A DNA stretch of 64,000 bases from the NCBI GenBank assembly GCA_050633585.1, contig JBOEGT010000018.1, positions 1 through 64,000 on the forward strand, in the 5' to 3' direction. Source of the stretch: CALKZN01 sp050633585. Its GTDB lineage: Bacteria; Pseudomonadota; Gammaproteobacteria; Arenicellales; Arenicellaceae. Of the stretch, positions 34,813 to 44,300 are shown piece by piece. Under the pieces are notes generated by a model, which did not search any database, was not told where the DNA came from, and was given only the letters and a program-made list of their open reading frames with translations. The stretch's first letter is position 1. Every line of letters begins with the position of its first letter. Both the position numbers and the translations under genes were made by a program.

Positions 34813-36240
34813 TCACACAGCCCTAGTTTTCGGCTGCGAACGTGCACGCGATGAGGTAGGCTGCTCTGACAGGAGGGTTTGCGCATTTATTTCGATATTA
34901 TCCATAATGTTTTTCAAAACAACCATCGCATCATTATTATGATAGACATTGACGCCTACAGGGATTTCACCTGTAGACATTAACGACTCTTCAGGGGCAA
35001 CAAAATTACCCATGCCAATCGCAAATATAGCCTTCAATGGCTTCTTATGTTGATCACGGACACGGTAATCTTGAGAAACCGTTAAAAATCCTCGAGATTG
35101 ATCACACTCTACTTCAATGCCATCAGCATTGAGTATCTTAGGATGAGCCGCACGATATCCCGTGGCTTGAATTATCAATCCCGTTTTAGAAAAAATACTC
35201 CCTTTCTTGCTTATGCTATCCATGATGGAATGAACGCTTGAAAAGGTGGCAATTTCAACTCGAGGCTCAGTACCATCAATCACGGATAAGTATGTTTTTT
35301 TCGCTTCACTGCGCAAACCGCAGTAGCGATTAATACGGCGTGTTTCAATATCCACCAACCCTTTTTCGCCTAATTGCGAACAATCATTAAATTCACGAAT
35401 ACAAGAATAATGTAATTTTACTGAACTGCGAGTTATCACTTTTATCTGTTGTTTAGCTAACGCGTTCGAAAAATTTCGAAGCAAATATTCAACGACTGAA
35501 AAAGCGCTATGGGAGCCTCCAAAAATGATAATTTTTTGCCCCGAGTCTATTAAAGCCCTCAGTTGATCATTATATTGACCACGCAACACTTTTTCAGAGC
35601 ATTCCAAATGCGCACCCATAGTGATTGCTAAGCGCTTAAAGCTTTCATCTTTTCTTTCAGTCGCGCCAGTTGCTATCACCGCATATTCAGACGTAACCAA
35701 CGGCTGCCCTAGCGCATTAAAGCTTGTGACCTCACCTGTTGATTCAAGCTTCAGACTAGCGACATGGGTGCCAGAATAAAAATTTGACGCATCATAGGTG
35801 CTCAATATCTCCCTCAAATGCAATGATGTGTCATTAAAAAATTCAGAAATCAACTTTAATGGAACTTCCTTGTGGGCAAACTCACATAAGCGTCTACCGT
35901 TCTCATTATTTAAAATATCAGCAAACACACCTTGCTTTGAAATTCCTGCAATGAAATCTTCTACTGGTGAGTTCGACAGAATATCAAAACGTAAACTCTC
36001 CAACTGATCCGAACCACGCTTATCAAGATACACTAGACCTTGTTGACATAATGCCTCAAGGTGACCCTGTCGATCGGCAGCAAAAGCAACCCCTAGTCCT
36101 GAAATTCCAAAACCAATAACTTGTACTTTGCTCACGCCAACCTGCTGTGTTGTTGTTTGTTTCTCATGATTCACACCTAAGACCTCTTTAAGCTCACCAT
36201 TAGCCCCTTCAGGCAAGCAGTGATTAGCCTTTACTGACAA
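34813..36240 (-). CDS. FAD/NAD(P)-binding oxidoreductase (lysine/ornithine monooxygenase-like fold)
   Basis: A 475-residue flavoprotein. The first Rossmann motif is 'VQVIGFGISGLGVAFAADRQ' at about residues 40-59, a second, 'KIIIFGGSHSAFSVVEYLL', lies near 235, and 'YAVIATGATERKD' and 'GLIIQATGYRAAHPK' are typical of the class B monooxygenase/FAD-dependent reductase group. The two nucleotide folds with an ATG motif resemble lysine/ornithine N-hydroxylases, but the match is loose. It could reduce a disulfide or ferric complex, or hydroxylate an intermediate. The gene overlaps the double-OsmC gene by 17 bases, so the two are coupled. It is convergent with the GH88-like gene. Confidence 0.72.
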   Translation of the reverse strand: MSVKANHCLPEGANGELKEVLGVNHEKQTTTQQVGVSKVQVIGFGISGLGVAFAADRQGHLEALCQQGLVYLDKRGSDQLESLRFDILSNSPVEDFIAGISKQGVFADILNNENGRRLCEFAHKEVPLKLISEFFNDTSLHLREILSTYDASNFYSGTHVASLKLESTGEVTSFNALGQPLVTSEYAVIATGATERKDESFKRLAITMGAHLECSEKVLRGQYNDQLRALIDSGQKIIIFGGSHSAFSVVEYLLRNFSNALAKQQIKVITRSSVKLHYSCIREFNDCSQLGEKGLVDIETRRINRYCGLRSEAKKTYLSVIDGTEPRVEIATFSSVHSIMDSISKKGSIFSKTGLIIQATGYRAAHPKILNADGIEVECDQSRGFLTVSQDYRVRDQHKKPLKAIFAIGMGNFVAPEESLMSTGEIPVGVNVYHNNDAMVVLKNIMDNIEINAQTLLSEQPTSSRARSQPKTRAV

Positions 36241-37279
36241 ACTCTAAAATCTGAGCGCTATGTCGGTGCAAATGTAAATTCACGCTTTGGGGCTCAATTA
36301 ACAAGCGAGTGATGGGTGATTGTTCAATGGATTGCAAAATGATCTGATTCACCAGCACATCATCTGCCGGGGTATCAACATCAAAAATTGCATTGATCTC
36401 TTGCAGCTTACTTGGAACATCAGGGTCAATACCCAACATGCCGCGCATATCCACAAGGCCGGTAGTACGGACTTTCAAACCATTGAGCGTTATCTGTTGC
36501 TCTTCAGCAAGATTGACAAAGGTCCTCGTCAGGCAGGCGGCAAATGCTGACATTAAAATCTCTTGAGGGTTGGCTCCTCGATCTATACCCCCTCCTTGCT
36601 TGGGTTGATCAACGCGTGTATAACGGACGCGATCTGGATATTTCACCATGAGCTGAAAACCATACTCCCAATCAAGTTCGACAAATAATTCCTTCGCGTC
36701 GCCAACAGCAGTCACTGAAACTAACTCATCAATCACCAAATCAGTCCCCGATACAGTGACAGGATTGCTTTCAACAATTGTTCGATGGTTAGGACTATGA
36801 TGAGATAGTTTTTTCAAAATCTCTGAAAATAACAGATTATCTTCAGGAGACTCTGCATCAAAGTCAACGCGATAATCAAAATCTGTCAACAATGCTGGAT
36901 GATCATCATTTTTTAAGTAATGTTTACCAGTGACAGAAAATTTAAGACTTTGAATATTACGACCTTGTGTTGTCGCCCCTTTAACCATGGTTAAGAGCGC
37001 GCAAGAGCCTAAGCCCGTCAATGCAAGTTCTTCTGGAGTAAAGACCATTTCTTTTGCACATACACTTGAAACGGACGCTTCATCGTTAAGCGTAATTCGC
37101 CATTGAAAATTTCGTGCACTTTTCACTGACCCTATTAGCGCTGCATTGACAAACGCCAATAGCGTATCACCACCAGTCCATTGCGCTTCGGCATCATAAG
37201 CAAATACACCTTGCGTATTGTCTTCACGAATTTCGTGCATGAGTTCGCTCACGCCCGCTACATTTACACCATTTTTCAT
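36224..37279 (-). CDS. Tandem-domain OsmC family protein
   Basis: A 351-residue protein with two OsmC-like domains. In the first (about 20-165), 'VFTPEELALTGLGSCALLTMVKGATTQGRNIQSLKFSVTGKH' contains the usual Cys in 'GSCALL'. In the second (about 180-335), 'RGANPQEILMSAFAACLTRTFVNLAEEQQITLNGLKVRTTG' contains Cys in 'AACLTR'. In single-domain OsmC/Ohr proteins such Cys residues reduce organic peroxides, and the Ohr/OsmC dimer has two active sites; here two copies are fused. One might protect or process thiocarboxylate or persulfide species, which are thiol-reactive; this is inference. It lies between the PLP enzyme and the flavoprotein in one operon. Confidence 0.82.
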   Translation of the reverse strand: MKNGVNVAGVSELMHEIREDNTQGVFAYDAEAQWTGGDTLLAFVNAALIGSVKSARNFQWRITLNDEASVSSVCAKEMVFTPEELALTGLGSCALLTMVKGATTQGRNIQSLKFSVTGKHYLKNDDHPALLTDFDYRVDFDAESPEDNLLFSEILKKLSHHSPNHRTIVESNPVTVSGTDLVIDELVSVTAVGDAKELFVELDWEYGFQLMVKYPDRVRYTRVDQPKQGGGIDRGANPQEILMSAFAACLTRTFVNLAEEQQITLNGLKVRTTGLVDMRGMLGIDPDVPSKLQEINAIFDVDTPADDVLVNQIILQSIEQSPITRLLIEPQSVNLHLHRHSAQILEFVSKG

Positions 37280-37356
37280 CGCACTGTCTCTTTAATCTAT
37301 ATATTTAGGTAAGGCTATATCATTAGCCAAAGGTATTTGACTATTCAATTAAGTGA

Positions 37357-38700
37357 TTAAACCGCTTTATCTAATGCTTGATTGGCAGCCTGTTCACCTG
37401 ATAATGCTTGCTCAAGGTCAGCTAATAAGTCACTAGCATCTTCAATACCCACTGATAAACGAACTAACCCTGAACGAATTCCAACCAGCTCTCGCTGTTG
37501 ATCTGTTAATGAACTATGAGAGGTGTTGAATGGCATGCTTACCAATGATTCGACACCACCTAAACTCGTGGCTACTTGTGGGATTTTTAAGTTTTCCAGA
37601 AAACGTAGCGCCGCTTCATCACCGCCTTTTACTTCAAAGCTAATCACACCGCCATAACGTCCATCACACAACTCTTTTAGTTCCTGAAAATCATAGTCGG
37701 CTAAGGATGGGTGATACACTTTTTCAACATAAGGGTTTTTATTCAACTCTTCCGCAATAGCATTCGCATTCTCACAATGGGCTTTCATACGAACAGCCAA
37801 TGTTTTCATGCCACGCTCCAAAAGAAAGCATGAGTTAGGATCTAACTGTCCGCCAAAACGTAGCATTTGCGCCCAAATTCGATCCATGAATTTTCTCGAA
37901 CCCGCCGCGACGCCTGCAGTCATATCACTGTGCCCATTTAAGTATTTAGTGGCACTATGGATCACAATGTCAGCACCTACATCAAGTGGCTTCAATGCCA
38001 ATGGCGATAAGAATGTATTATCAATGACGACTAAAATATCGTGTTTTTTCGCTAGATCACAAATAGATTTAAGGGGTAACCCTTTGAGTAATGGGTTTGA
38101 TAAGCCTTCAAATAAAAACATTTGTGTATTCGGTTGGATAGCGGCTTCAATTTCCTCTAATTTTGTCGACTCAACAAACGTAATTTCTCGGCCAGCTTGG
38201 TGCAAATCTTCCCGCAAAAGATTGTAGGTGCCTCCATACACATCATAGGACGAAATAATATGTCCGCCACGATTCATTAAAGCAAAAATTGTTGTAGCAA
38301 TGGCCGCCATACCCGATGAAAAAACAACGGCGCTTTCTGCATTCTCTAGTGCAGCAACTTTTTCTTGCACGCTCCACTGGGTTGGGTTGCCATACCGTGT
38401 GTAAATAGGGACGTCGCGGGTTACTCCTTCAAAAAAAGCATCATACGTTTTCTCTTGAAACAAAAACGTTGTGCTATGAAAGACAGGCGTGCCTACCGCG
38501 CCTGAAACAGGATCTTGATAGGTACCAGCATGTACACCTAGGGTTCCCATACCAAGCGTTCTTTCAGGCGTATGATGATTTGTCGTTCTTGGCCCAGGAA
38601 CACGCTTTCGTTGCAGTTGATCCATCCAAGATTTTTTCGAATTTGCTGCAGGCATCTCACCTTGAGCAACAAGTGTTGTTTTTTGATTTTTCTCAGTCAT
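37357..38700 (-). CDS. PLP-dependent Cys/Met-metabolism enzyme (cystathionine gamma-synthase/lyase family)
   Basis: A 447-residue fold-type I PLP enzyme. The PLP lysine is Lys252 in 'HSATKYLNGHSDMTAG'. 'YTRYGNPTQWSVQEKVAALENAESAVVFSSGMAAI', 'FLFEGLSNPLLKG' and 'SLGGVESLVSMPFNTSH' are family motifs. About 50 N-terminal residues precede the usual start. The reaction could be gamma-replacement or C-S lyase; a lyase would release sulfide or persulfide to feed the rhodanese domain of the moeB-like enzyme, which suits a thiocarboxylate pathway. It heads a minus-strand operon with the double-OsmC and flavoprotein genes, and the 14-bp motif lies upstream (38808-38821). Confidence 0.88.
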   Translation of the reverse strand: MTEKNQKTTLVAQGEMPAANSKKSWMDQLQRKRVPGPRTTNHHTPERTLGMGTLGVHAGTYQDPVSGAVGTPVFHSTTFLFQEKTYDAFFEGVTRDVPIYTRYGNPTQWSVQEKVAALENAESAVVFSSGMAAIATTIFALMNRGGHIISSYDVYGGTYNLLREDLHQAGREITFVESTKLEEIEAAIQPNTQMFLFEGLSNPLLKGLPLKSICDLAKKHDILVVIDNTFLSPLALKPLDVGADIVIHSATKYLNGHSDMTAGVAAGSRKFMDRIWAQMLRFGGQLDPNSCFLLERGMKTLAVRMKAHCENANAIAEELNKNPYVEKVYHPSLADYDFQELKELCDGRYGGVISFEVKGGDEAALRFLENLKIPQVATSLGGVESLVSMPFNTSHSSLTDQQRELVGIRSGLVRLSVGIEDASDLLADLEQALSGEQAANQALDKAV

Positions 38701-38807
38701 AACATCAGTCTCGATATAGGTTTAAAGCGGTGTATGCCGTAAAATTAAATGTCGAGGCTATACTATCCGCGCATCAAGACAACGCATATCAATCGGCGAA
38801 CAATGGA

Positions 38808-38821
38808 CTATCGAATCATGA
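38808..38821 (-). promoter_or_regulatory. Putative AraC-type operator, second copy of a 14-bp motif
   Basis: Read on the minus strand this is TCATGATTCGATAG, identical to 26617-26630. It lies 108 bases before the ATG at 38700 and in the same orientation to its gene as the first copy (117 bases). Co-regulation of the two biosynthetic operons by one activator, perhaps the AraC protein at 40236, is inferred. Confidence 0.55.
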
Positions 38822-38861
38822 AATACACTGTCTGCAATTCACGAATAATGTATGAAAACGT

Positions 38862-40133
38862 TTAAATACTTTTCGTTTCAACACGCCTAAAATAGACCGC
38901 CAAAATCAGCATCGCTACACACACGGCACTTGCCACAGCATAAGGCACCGTAGGTGCTATCTGGTGAAGCGCAGAAGAGAAAACAGGACCCGCAGCCAAA
39001 CCCAACCCTTGACTCACCGCATTCACGCCAGCGACCTTTCCTTGTGCCTTTGTACCTGTCGCTATACTCATCGCTGCTAAATTACCTGGCAGCAACAAAC
39101 CTAAACCTATCCCTAACAAGCCTGTTGTAGCCAAAAGCGTGAAAAATGTCGGAGCAAATGTCGCCGCGGTCATAGCAACACAGGCAACACTAGCTCCCAC
39201 AACCAACAGTTTTGAAGGCGTCCATTGCATTAACCGAACCACGAACCCTTGCATAACAATCATTAACAACATCGTGATCATCATCGTTCCTCCAGTCATG
39301 CGAATGGATTGATCCGAAGATATCCCAAAATCATCTTGTAAACGCAATGCCGTCACCTGCTGAACTGTACTATAGGCAAACAAACCTAATACGGTAATGA
39401 TTAATAGTGGCCACACTTTTTGAAAAGGTATTTTTGCTGTTAATGTCGTTGCGATCTTTTTTAACTCACCTTCTGGCTCTTGAGCAAAGCTTTCTGGCAA
39501 ACAAAATACTGCTGCAATTGCCACAAAAAAAACAATACCGGTGACAACAGCAAAGCCAATCAATATTGAATTTTGACCAAACACGACCGCCATAAACCCA
39601 CCAAGAATGGTTCCAACACCAAATGAAGCACCTAATACACCCATCCCTTTTATGCGTTGAGAATGCAGCGTAATGTCAGCAATATACGCTTGTACGCTTG
39701 GTTTAAAACCAGCAATCGCTACCGAATTCACAATACGTAACGTGAGCAACAACGCAAAAACTGTCCCCACTTCTATTGCCATTTCGAGCCGAAACTTAAT
39801 TGCTACGGCCGTTAAAACCGTTAAAACAAATGCTGATACCAAGCTGGTAATGATAATAGGACGACGCCCAATTCGCTCACTTGAGGCTCCCCATATCGGT
39901 GCTGCGAGTGTCATAAACAAAGCCGATAAACCCAGGACAAGACCTGTTTGCGTATCCTGCATACCCATTGTTCGGCCTAAGGCGGGAAATGTTATAAAGA
40001 AAAAAGAGTGGGCTAAACCATTTGCCGCCAGCACTAAAACCAACATCATCCAGCGAACCTTTTCCCCCTTAAAATGTGATGGAGAAATATTGACTGCTTG
40101 CGCTGCTACGTCTTTTACGGCTACTGAAACCAT
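38862..40133 (-). CDS. MFS transporter, putative metallophore exporter (PdtE-like)
   Basis: A 423-residue major facilitator with about 12 transmembrane segments. After TM2 it has 'APIWGASSERIGRRPIIITS', the classical MFS motif A. 'VLGLSALFMTLAAPIWG' and 'GLGLLLPGNLAAMSIATGTKAQGKVAGVNAVSQGLGLAAGP' fit drug/proton antiporter or siderophore-export families. The gene is in the same orientation as the AraC regulator, 102 bases downstream of it, and in pdt clusters the equivalent gene (PdtE) is the inner-membrane transporter. Import cannot be excluded from sequence. A short N-terminal cytoplasmic extension (about 30 residues) precedes TM1. Confidence 0.82.
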   Translation of the reverse strand: MVSVAVKDVAAQAVNISPSHFKGEKVRWMMLVLVLAANGLAHSFFFITFPALGRTMGMQDTQTGLVLGLSALFMTLAAPIWGASSERIGRRPIIITSLVSAFVLTVLTAVAIKFRLEMAIEVGTVFALLLTLRIVNSVAIAGFKPSVQAYIADITLHSQRIKGMGVLGASFGVGTILGGFMAVVFGQNSILIGFAVVTGIVFFVAIAAVFCLPESFAQEPEGELKKIATTLTAKIPFQKVWPLLIITVLGLFAYSTVQQVTALRLQDDFGISSDQSIRMTGGTMMITMLLMIVMQGFVVRLMQWTPSKLLVVGASVACVAMTAATFAPTFFTLLATTGLLGIGLGLLLPGNLAAMSIATGTKAQGKVAGVNAVSQGLGLAAGPVFSSALHQIAPTVPYAVASAVCVAMLILAVYFRRVETKSI

Positions 40134-40235
40134 TGGATCACCCTGCTTTACTGATTAAATGCACAAAGGTAATTGCTCCAAAAAAATTAAACTATCATCT
40201 GAAGAACTTAAAAGAACATTATACGAACGCTGGCA

Positions 40236-41204
40236 TTAAGCAATTGCTATCTGCTGTCTAAATTCTGCTGGAGTACAGTGATAACATTCCTTAAAAGCCT
40301 GAGCAAAATGACTAGCACTGCTAAACCCACATTGAAAAGCGATATGGGTAATACTTCGAGATTGATCATGCAGATAATGCCTAGATCGCTCTAAACGATA
40401 TGTGCGCAACCAACTAAAGACAGTCGCACCGTATATTTTTTTAAAATAACGATTCAGTTTGGTATGACTCATGCCTGCATTTTTAGCCAAATCCATTAAT
40501 GATGTTGTTCTCGCTAAATCACTCACAAGATACTCCACCACTTCATTTAAACGCTTGAGATTCTCTGGAGAGATTTCTGAGTTATTTGCTTGCAACACTG
40601 GACCTGCAGGCGACATCCACTTAGCAATTAATTCCAATGCTTGGCTTTCTGCCAACAAACGATCAGTCGGGCTGTCGAGACAGTTTTTTAGCAACTTATC
40701 TACCCAACATGCCACCGACTCTTGATGCCCCAAGCGGATGATATTTGCATTGTCTAATATATTTGCACACTCTGTCGACTCACCGTTAAACGCTTGGTTC
40801 AACCGATTCGTTTCGTATTTAACTACCACCATCTCATTGAATGTGTTCGCAGGTGTGAATCGATACAACGGAGCATTTTCTAAATTAATTAGCCAAACAT
40901 CTCCAGCGCGCACAACGTGAGTTAATTTACTGGTTGAAAACCCAAAAGAACTATAACCCTTCAACCCAAAGACAAGTAGCGTGGTTGCTTCAGGGTAACG
41001 AATCGTGCATCTATAGTGCTCATCAAACTCACATTTACTGTGTGTTAAAGAGACATTTGGACATATCTGAGCCGTTAAAAATTCTGTTTCACCTAACGCA
41101 TCAGGTAAACTTTTTTTTACCCATTTCCCTGCACGTGAGCTATCAAAGCATAAGTACTTTTGATCAACATCAAATAACTTTTCTTTACAAAGAAGCTTCT
41201 GCAT
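40236..41204 (-). CDS. AraC-family regulator of the thiocarboxylate cluster (PdtC-like)
   Basis: A 322-residue regulator. The C-terminal domain has 'SLMDLAKNAGMSHTKLNRYFKKIYGATVFSWLRTYRLERSRHYL' followed by 'SITHIAFQCGFSSASHFAQAFKECYHCTPAEFRQ', the complete AraC/XylS signature. The N-terminal part resembles PchR-type ligand-sensing domains by length. It is the outermost gene of the cluster and sits behind a Fur box and good promoter (41234-41279). The expected logic, known for PchR and PdtC, is Fur control of the activator and product-dependent activation of synthesis and uptake genes; the 14-bp motif is the candidate target. Confidence 0.88.
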   Translation of the reverse strand: MQKLLCKEKLFDVDQKYLCFDSSRAGKWVKKSLPDALGETEFLTAQICPNVSLTHSKCEFDEHYRCTIRYPEATTLLVFGLKGYSSFGFSTSKLTHVVRAGDVWLINLENAPLYRFTPANTFNEMVVVKYETNRLNQAFNGESTECANILDNANIIRLGHQESVACWVDKLLKNCLDSPTDRLLAESQALELIAKWMSPAGPVLQANNSEISPENLKRLNEVVEYLVSDLARTTSLMDLAKNAGMSHTKLNRYFKKIYGATVFSWLRTYRLERSRHYLHDQSRSITHIAFQCGFSSASHFAQAFKECYHCTPAEFRQQIAIA

Positions 41205-41233
41205 TGTTTTGCCATAGTTGCCAAGGTTGACAC

Positions 41234-41279
41234 ATTATATACAACAAAGCTGCCAGTGCAAATGATAATCATTATCATT
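41234..41279 (-). promoter_or_regulatory. Fur box and sigma-70 promoter of the PdtC-like araC gene
   Basis: AATGATAATCATTATCATT at 41261-41279 is a perfect 9-1-9 inverted repeat and an excellent Fur box. Immediately downstream on the minus strand is TTGCAC (41261-41256), 16 bases, TATAAT (41239-41234), so the box abuts the -35. It drives the regulator starting at 41204. The box lies between this gene and the 3' end of cobN. Confidence 0.88.
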
Positions 41280-41306
41280 AATGGCATTTCATAATAAACT
41301 CTAGCG

Positions 41307-44300
41307 TCACATTTCTTGCTGCTCATCTATGCTTAATAACAAATCTTGTAACTTGTCCTCATAGTCGCCGGGCTCAGCCCACAAACCGCGTTGAACCGCT
41401 TCTAATAGCCTTTCAGCGGTTTCCTCTAAGGCGCTGGGGTTATGTTCTTGCATGAATTGTCGGTTGGCCTCATCAAATACGATTGCATCGGCGACATCTT
41501 TGTATTGATAGTCATCAATGAGGTTCGTGGTGGCGTCATAGGCAAAAAGGTAATCAACACTCGCCGCCATTTCAAACGCACCTTTGTAGCCATGCTCTTG
41601 CATAGCATTGATCCATTTTGGATTGAGCACACGTGAACGAATCACGCGATTGAGCTCTTCTTTAAGCGTGCGAATTTTAGGCTGTGATGGATTGGAATGA
41701 TCATTGTGGTACACCACTGGTTCATCGCCTGAAAATTGACTGACCGCATTGCTCATGCCGCCTTGAAATTGATAATAATCATCTGAATCCAAGAGGTCAT
41801 GTTCTCGGTTATCTTGGTTTTGCACGACCACTTCTAATTGGCTAAGTCTATTTTCAAACGCTTGTTTCGCATCGGTGCCATCTTCCGTTTTTTTGTCGTT
41901 TCCATAGGCATAGCCGCCCCAATTGACATAGGCTTCAGCCAAGTCGGAACGCTCTTCCCAACAACGCTCATCAATTAAACCTTGCAAGCCTGCACCATAA
42001 GAACCAGGCTTGCTACCAAACACTCGATAGCTCGCTTGTCGTGCGGCATCATCTGCATTGACGCCTTGATTTCGTAGCTCATCAGCACGTGCTTGAATGT
42101 TTTTTTGCACAACATTCAGACCGCCAGGCTCATCAAAAACCATCAGCGCTTGAACAGCGGCATCATACAAGCGCATGACATTAGGGAAGGCATCACGAAA
42201 AAAGCCCGATACTCGCAATGTCACATCAACACGTGGTCGGTTTAATAATACGGTTGGAACAATTTCAAAATCTATGACCCGTTGAGAGCCTTGTGCCCAC
42301 ACGGGTTTAACACCCATCAATGCAAAGGCTTGGGCAATGTCATCGCCTCCGGTGCGCATGGTGGCGGTGCCCCATACCGACAAGCCGATTTGTTTGGGAT
42401 AGTCGCCGTGATCTTGCAAATGACGTTCTAACATGGCTTGCGCAGAGCGCTGGCCAATGGCCCATGCCGCCGGAGATGGAATCGACCGGTTATCCACCGA
42501 GAAAAAATTCCGTCCTGTCGGTAAGGTATCTAATCGACCTCTTGTTGGCGCGCCACTCGGCCCGGGATCAATAAACTCGCCTTGCATGCCAGATATCAAG
42601 GCTTGCAACTCTTGATCTACGCTTTTATGCAATGCGGGAAGCAACACCTGTTTAGCATAAGTGAATAGCGCAAAGGTCGCTGGGCATTGCTGCTGAAAGT
42701 CAAAATCCATGTGCACCTCTTCGACAACAAATTTTTGAACCCATTGCAGAGCAAGTAGCTCAAGATGCTCTCGCACATCCGCTTGTGTGCGCCATGTTTT
42801 TTTCTGAATTTCTGTGTGGAGAGACTGCGTGGAAAGCACAGAAAATGCAGCTAGATCGTTAAGCTGCTTTCCCTCCCAGACCGCTGTGTTCGCCCGCAAT
42901 GGATCAAAGCGTTCTCCGCTTTGCTCCAGGCCAAAATCTGCCACTAAGGCATGTAAAATTCCTTGGCTAGCACCATCACTGCCACGCGGTAGGCGTAATA
43001 GCGCCACAAGCGTATCAGCGAGCTTATCAGTTGCTGGCAATGCGCCTAAACAATGCAGGCCATGACGAATTTGTGCTTCTTTGATATCGCATAAATAAGC
43101 GTCTAACTGTTCCAAAACATCTTGTTGATCCGCTTGTTCACCCAAACCCAATTCTTGCAACACATTGGTGCTACTCACTTGCTTAAGGATTTCATCACGT
43201 AACCATCGCTCACGACGCTCATCCATGCCTAAGGCTTGGTAATACTCATCAACAAGATTTTCTAGCTCTGCGATGTCACCATAGGTTTCTGCACGCGTCA
43301 TCGGTGGCATCAAATGGTCGATGATTGTTGCTTGCGCTCGGCGTTTAGCCTGCGCACCCTCTCCCGGATCGTTCACAATGAACGGATAAAAATGTGGCAT
43401 GGGGCCAAGAATCACATCTGGCCAACATTGCTCGGAGAGCGCAGAACCTTTGCCGGGTAGCCATTCTAAATTACCGTGTTTACCAACATGAACCACGGCG
43501 CTGACTTGATAGCTGTGGCGTAGCCAGAAGTAAAAAGCTAAATAGCTATGTGGCGGCACAAGGTCTGGGTCATGGTAGTTCGCTTGCAAATCCACATTAA
43601 AACCACGAGCAGGTTGAATACCAACAAACGTTTCTCCCAAACGCATGCCTGCGATCATCAAACGATTATTTCGACACTTAGGGTCTTGTTCGGGCGTGCC
43701 CCAACGCTCTGTGACCGCCTGCTGACACGCTTCAGGGATGCGTTGAAAATAGTGTTGATATTCTTCAAGACTCATACTTTGCCAACAAGGCAATTCATGC
43801 AAAGTGTTTGGGTTGTTAGTGATTGATCCAAGCAAGGTTTTGATCAATGCTGTGCCGTTACGTGGGATATCCGTCACCGGGAAATCGGCACTTTGCATTG
43901 CCGTTAGCACATTAATGGTCGATTCAGGTGTATCCAAACCCACGCCATTACCAATGCGACCGTCTTTGGTAGGGTAGTTAGCAAGAATCAATGCAATACG
44001 CTTATCACTATTTTTGGTGCGACTGAGTTGACAATAACGCCTAGCAAGTTCAGCCACAAATGCCGCCCTTTCAGCATGTAGTGCATATTTAACCACTGGA
44101 ATTTGGCAACGTTCGTTATAGTGCGCTTCCGATTTGAAGCTAATCGCTCGCGTGACGATGCGACCATCCATTTCGGGCAACACCACTTGCATCGCAATAT
44201 CACGGCTGCGCAAACCTTGGTTGTATGACAGCCAATCATCTTCCGTGCTGCTCGACAACACCAACTGCAACACGGCAATGCGTCGAACAAATGGTGAAAT

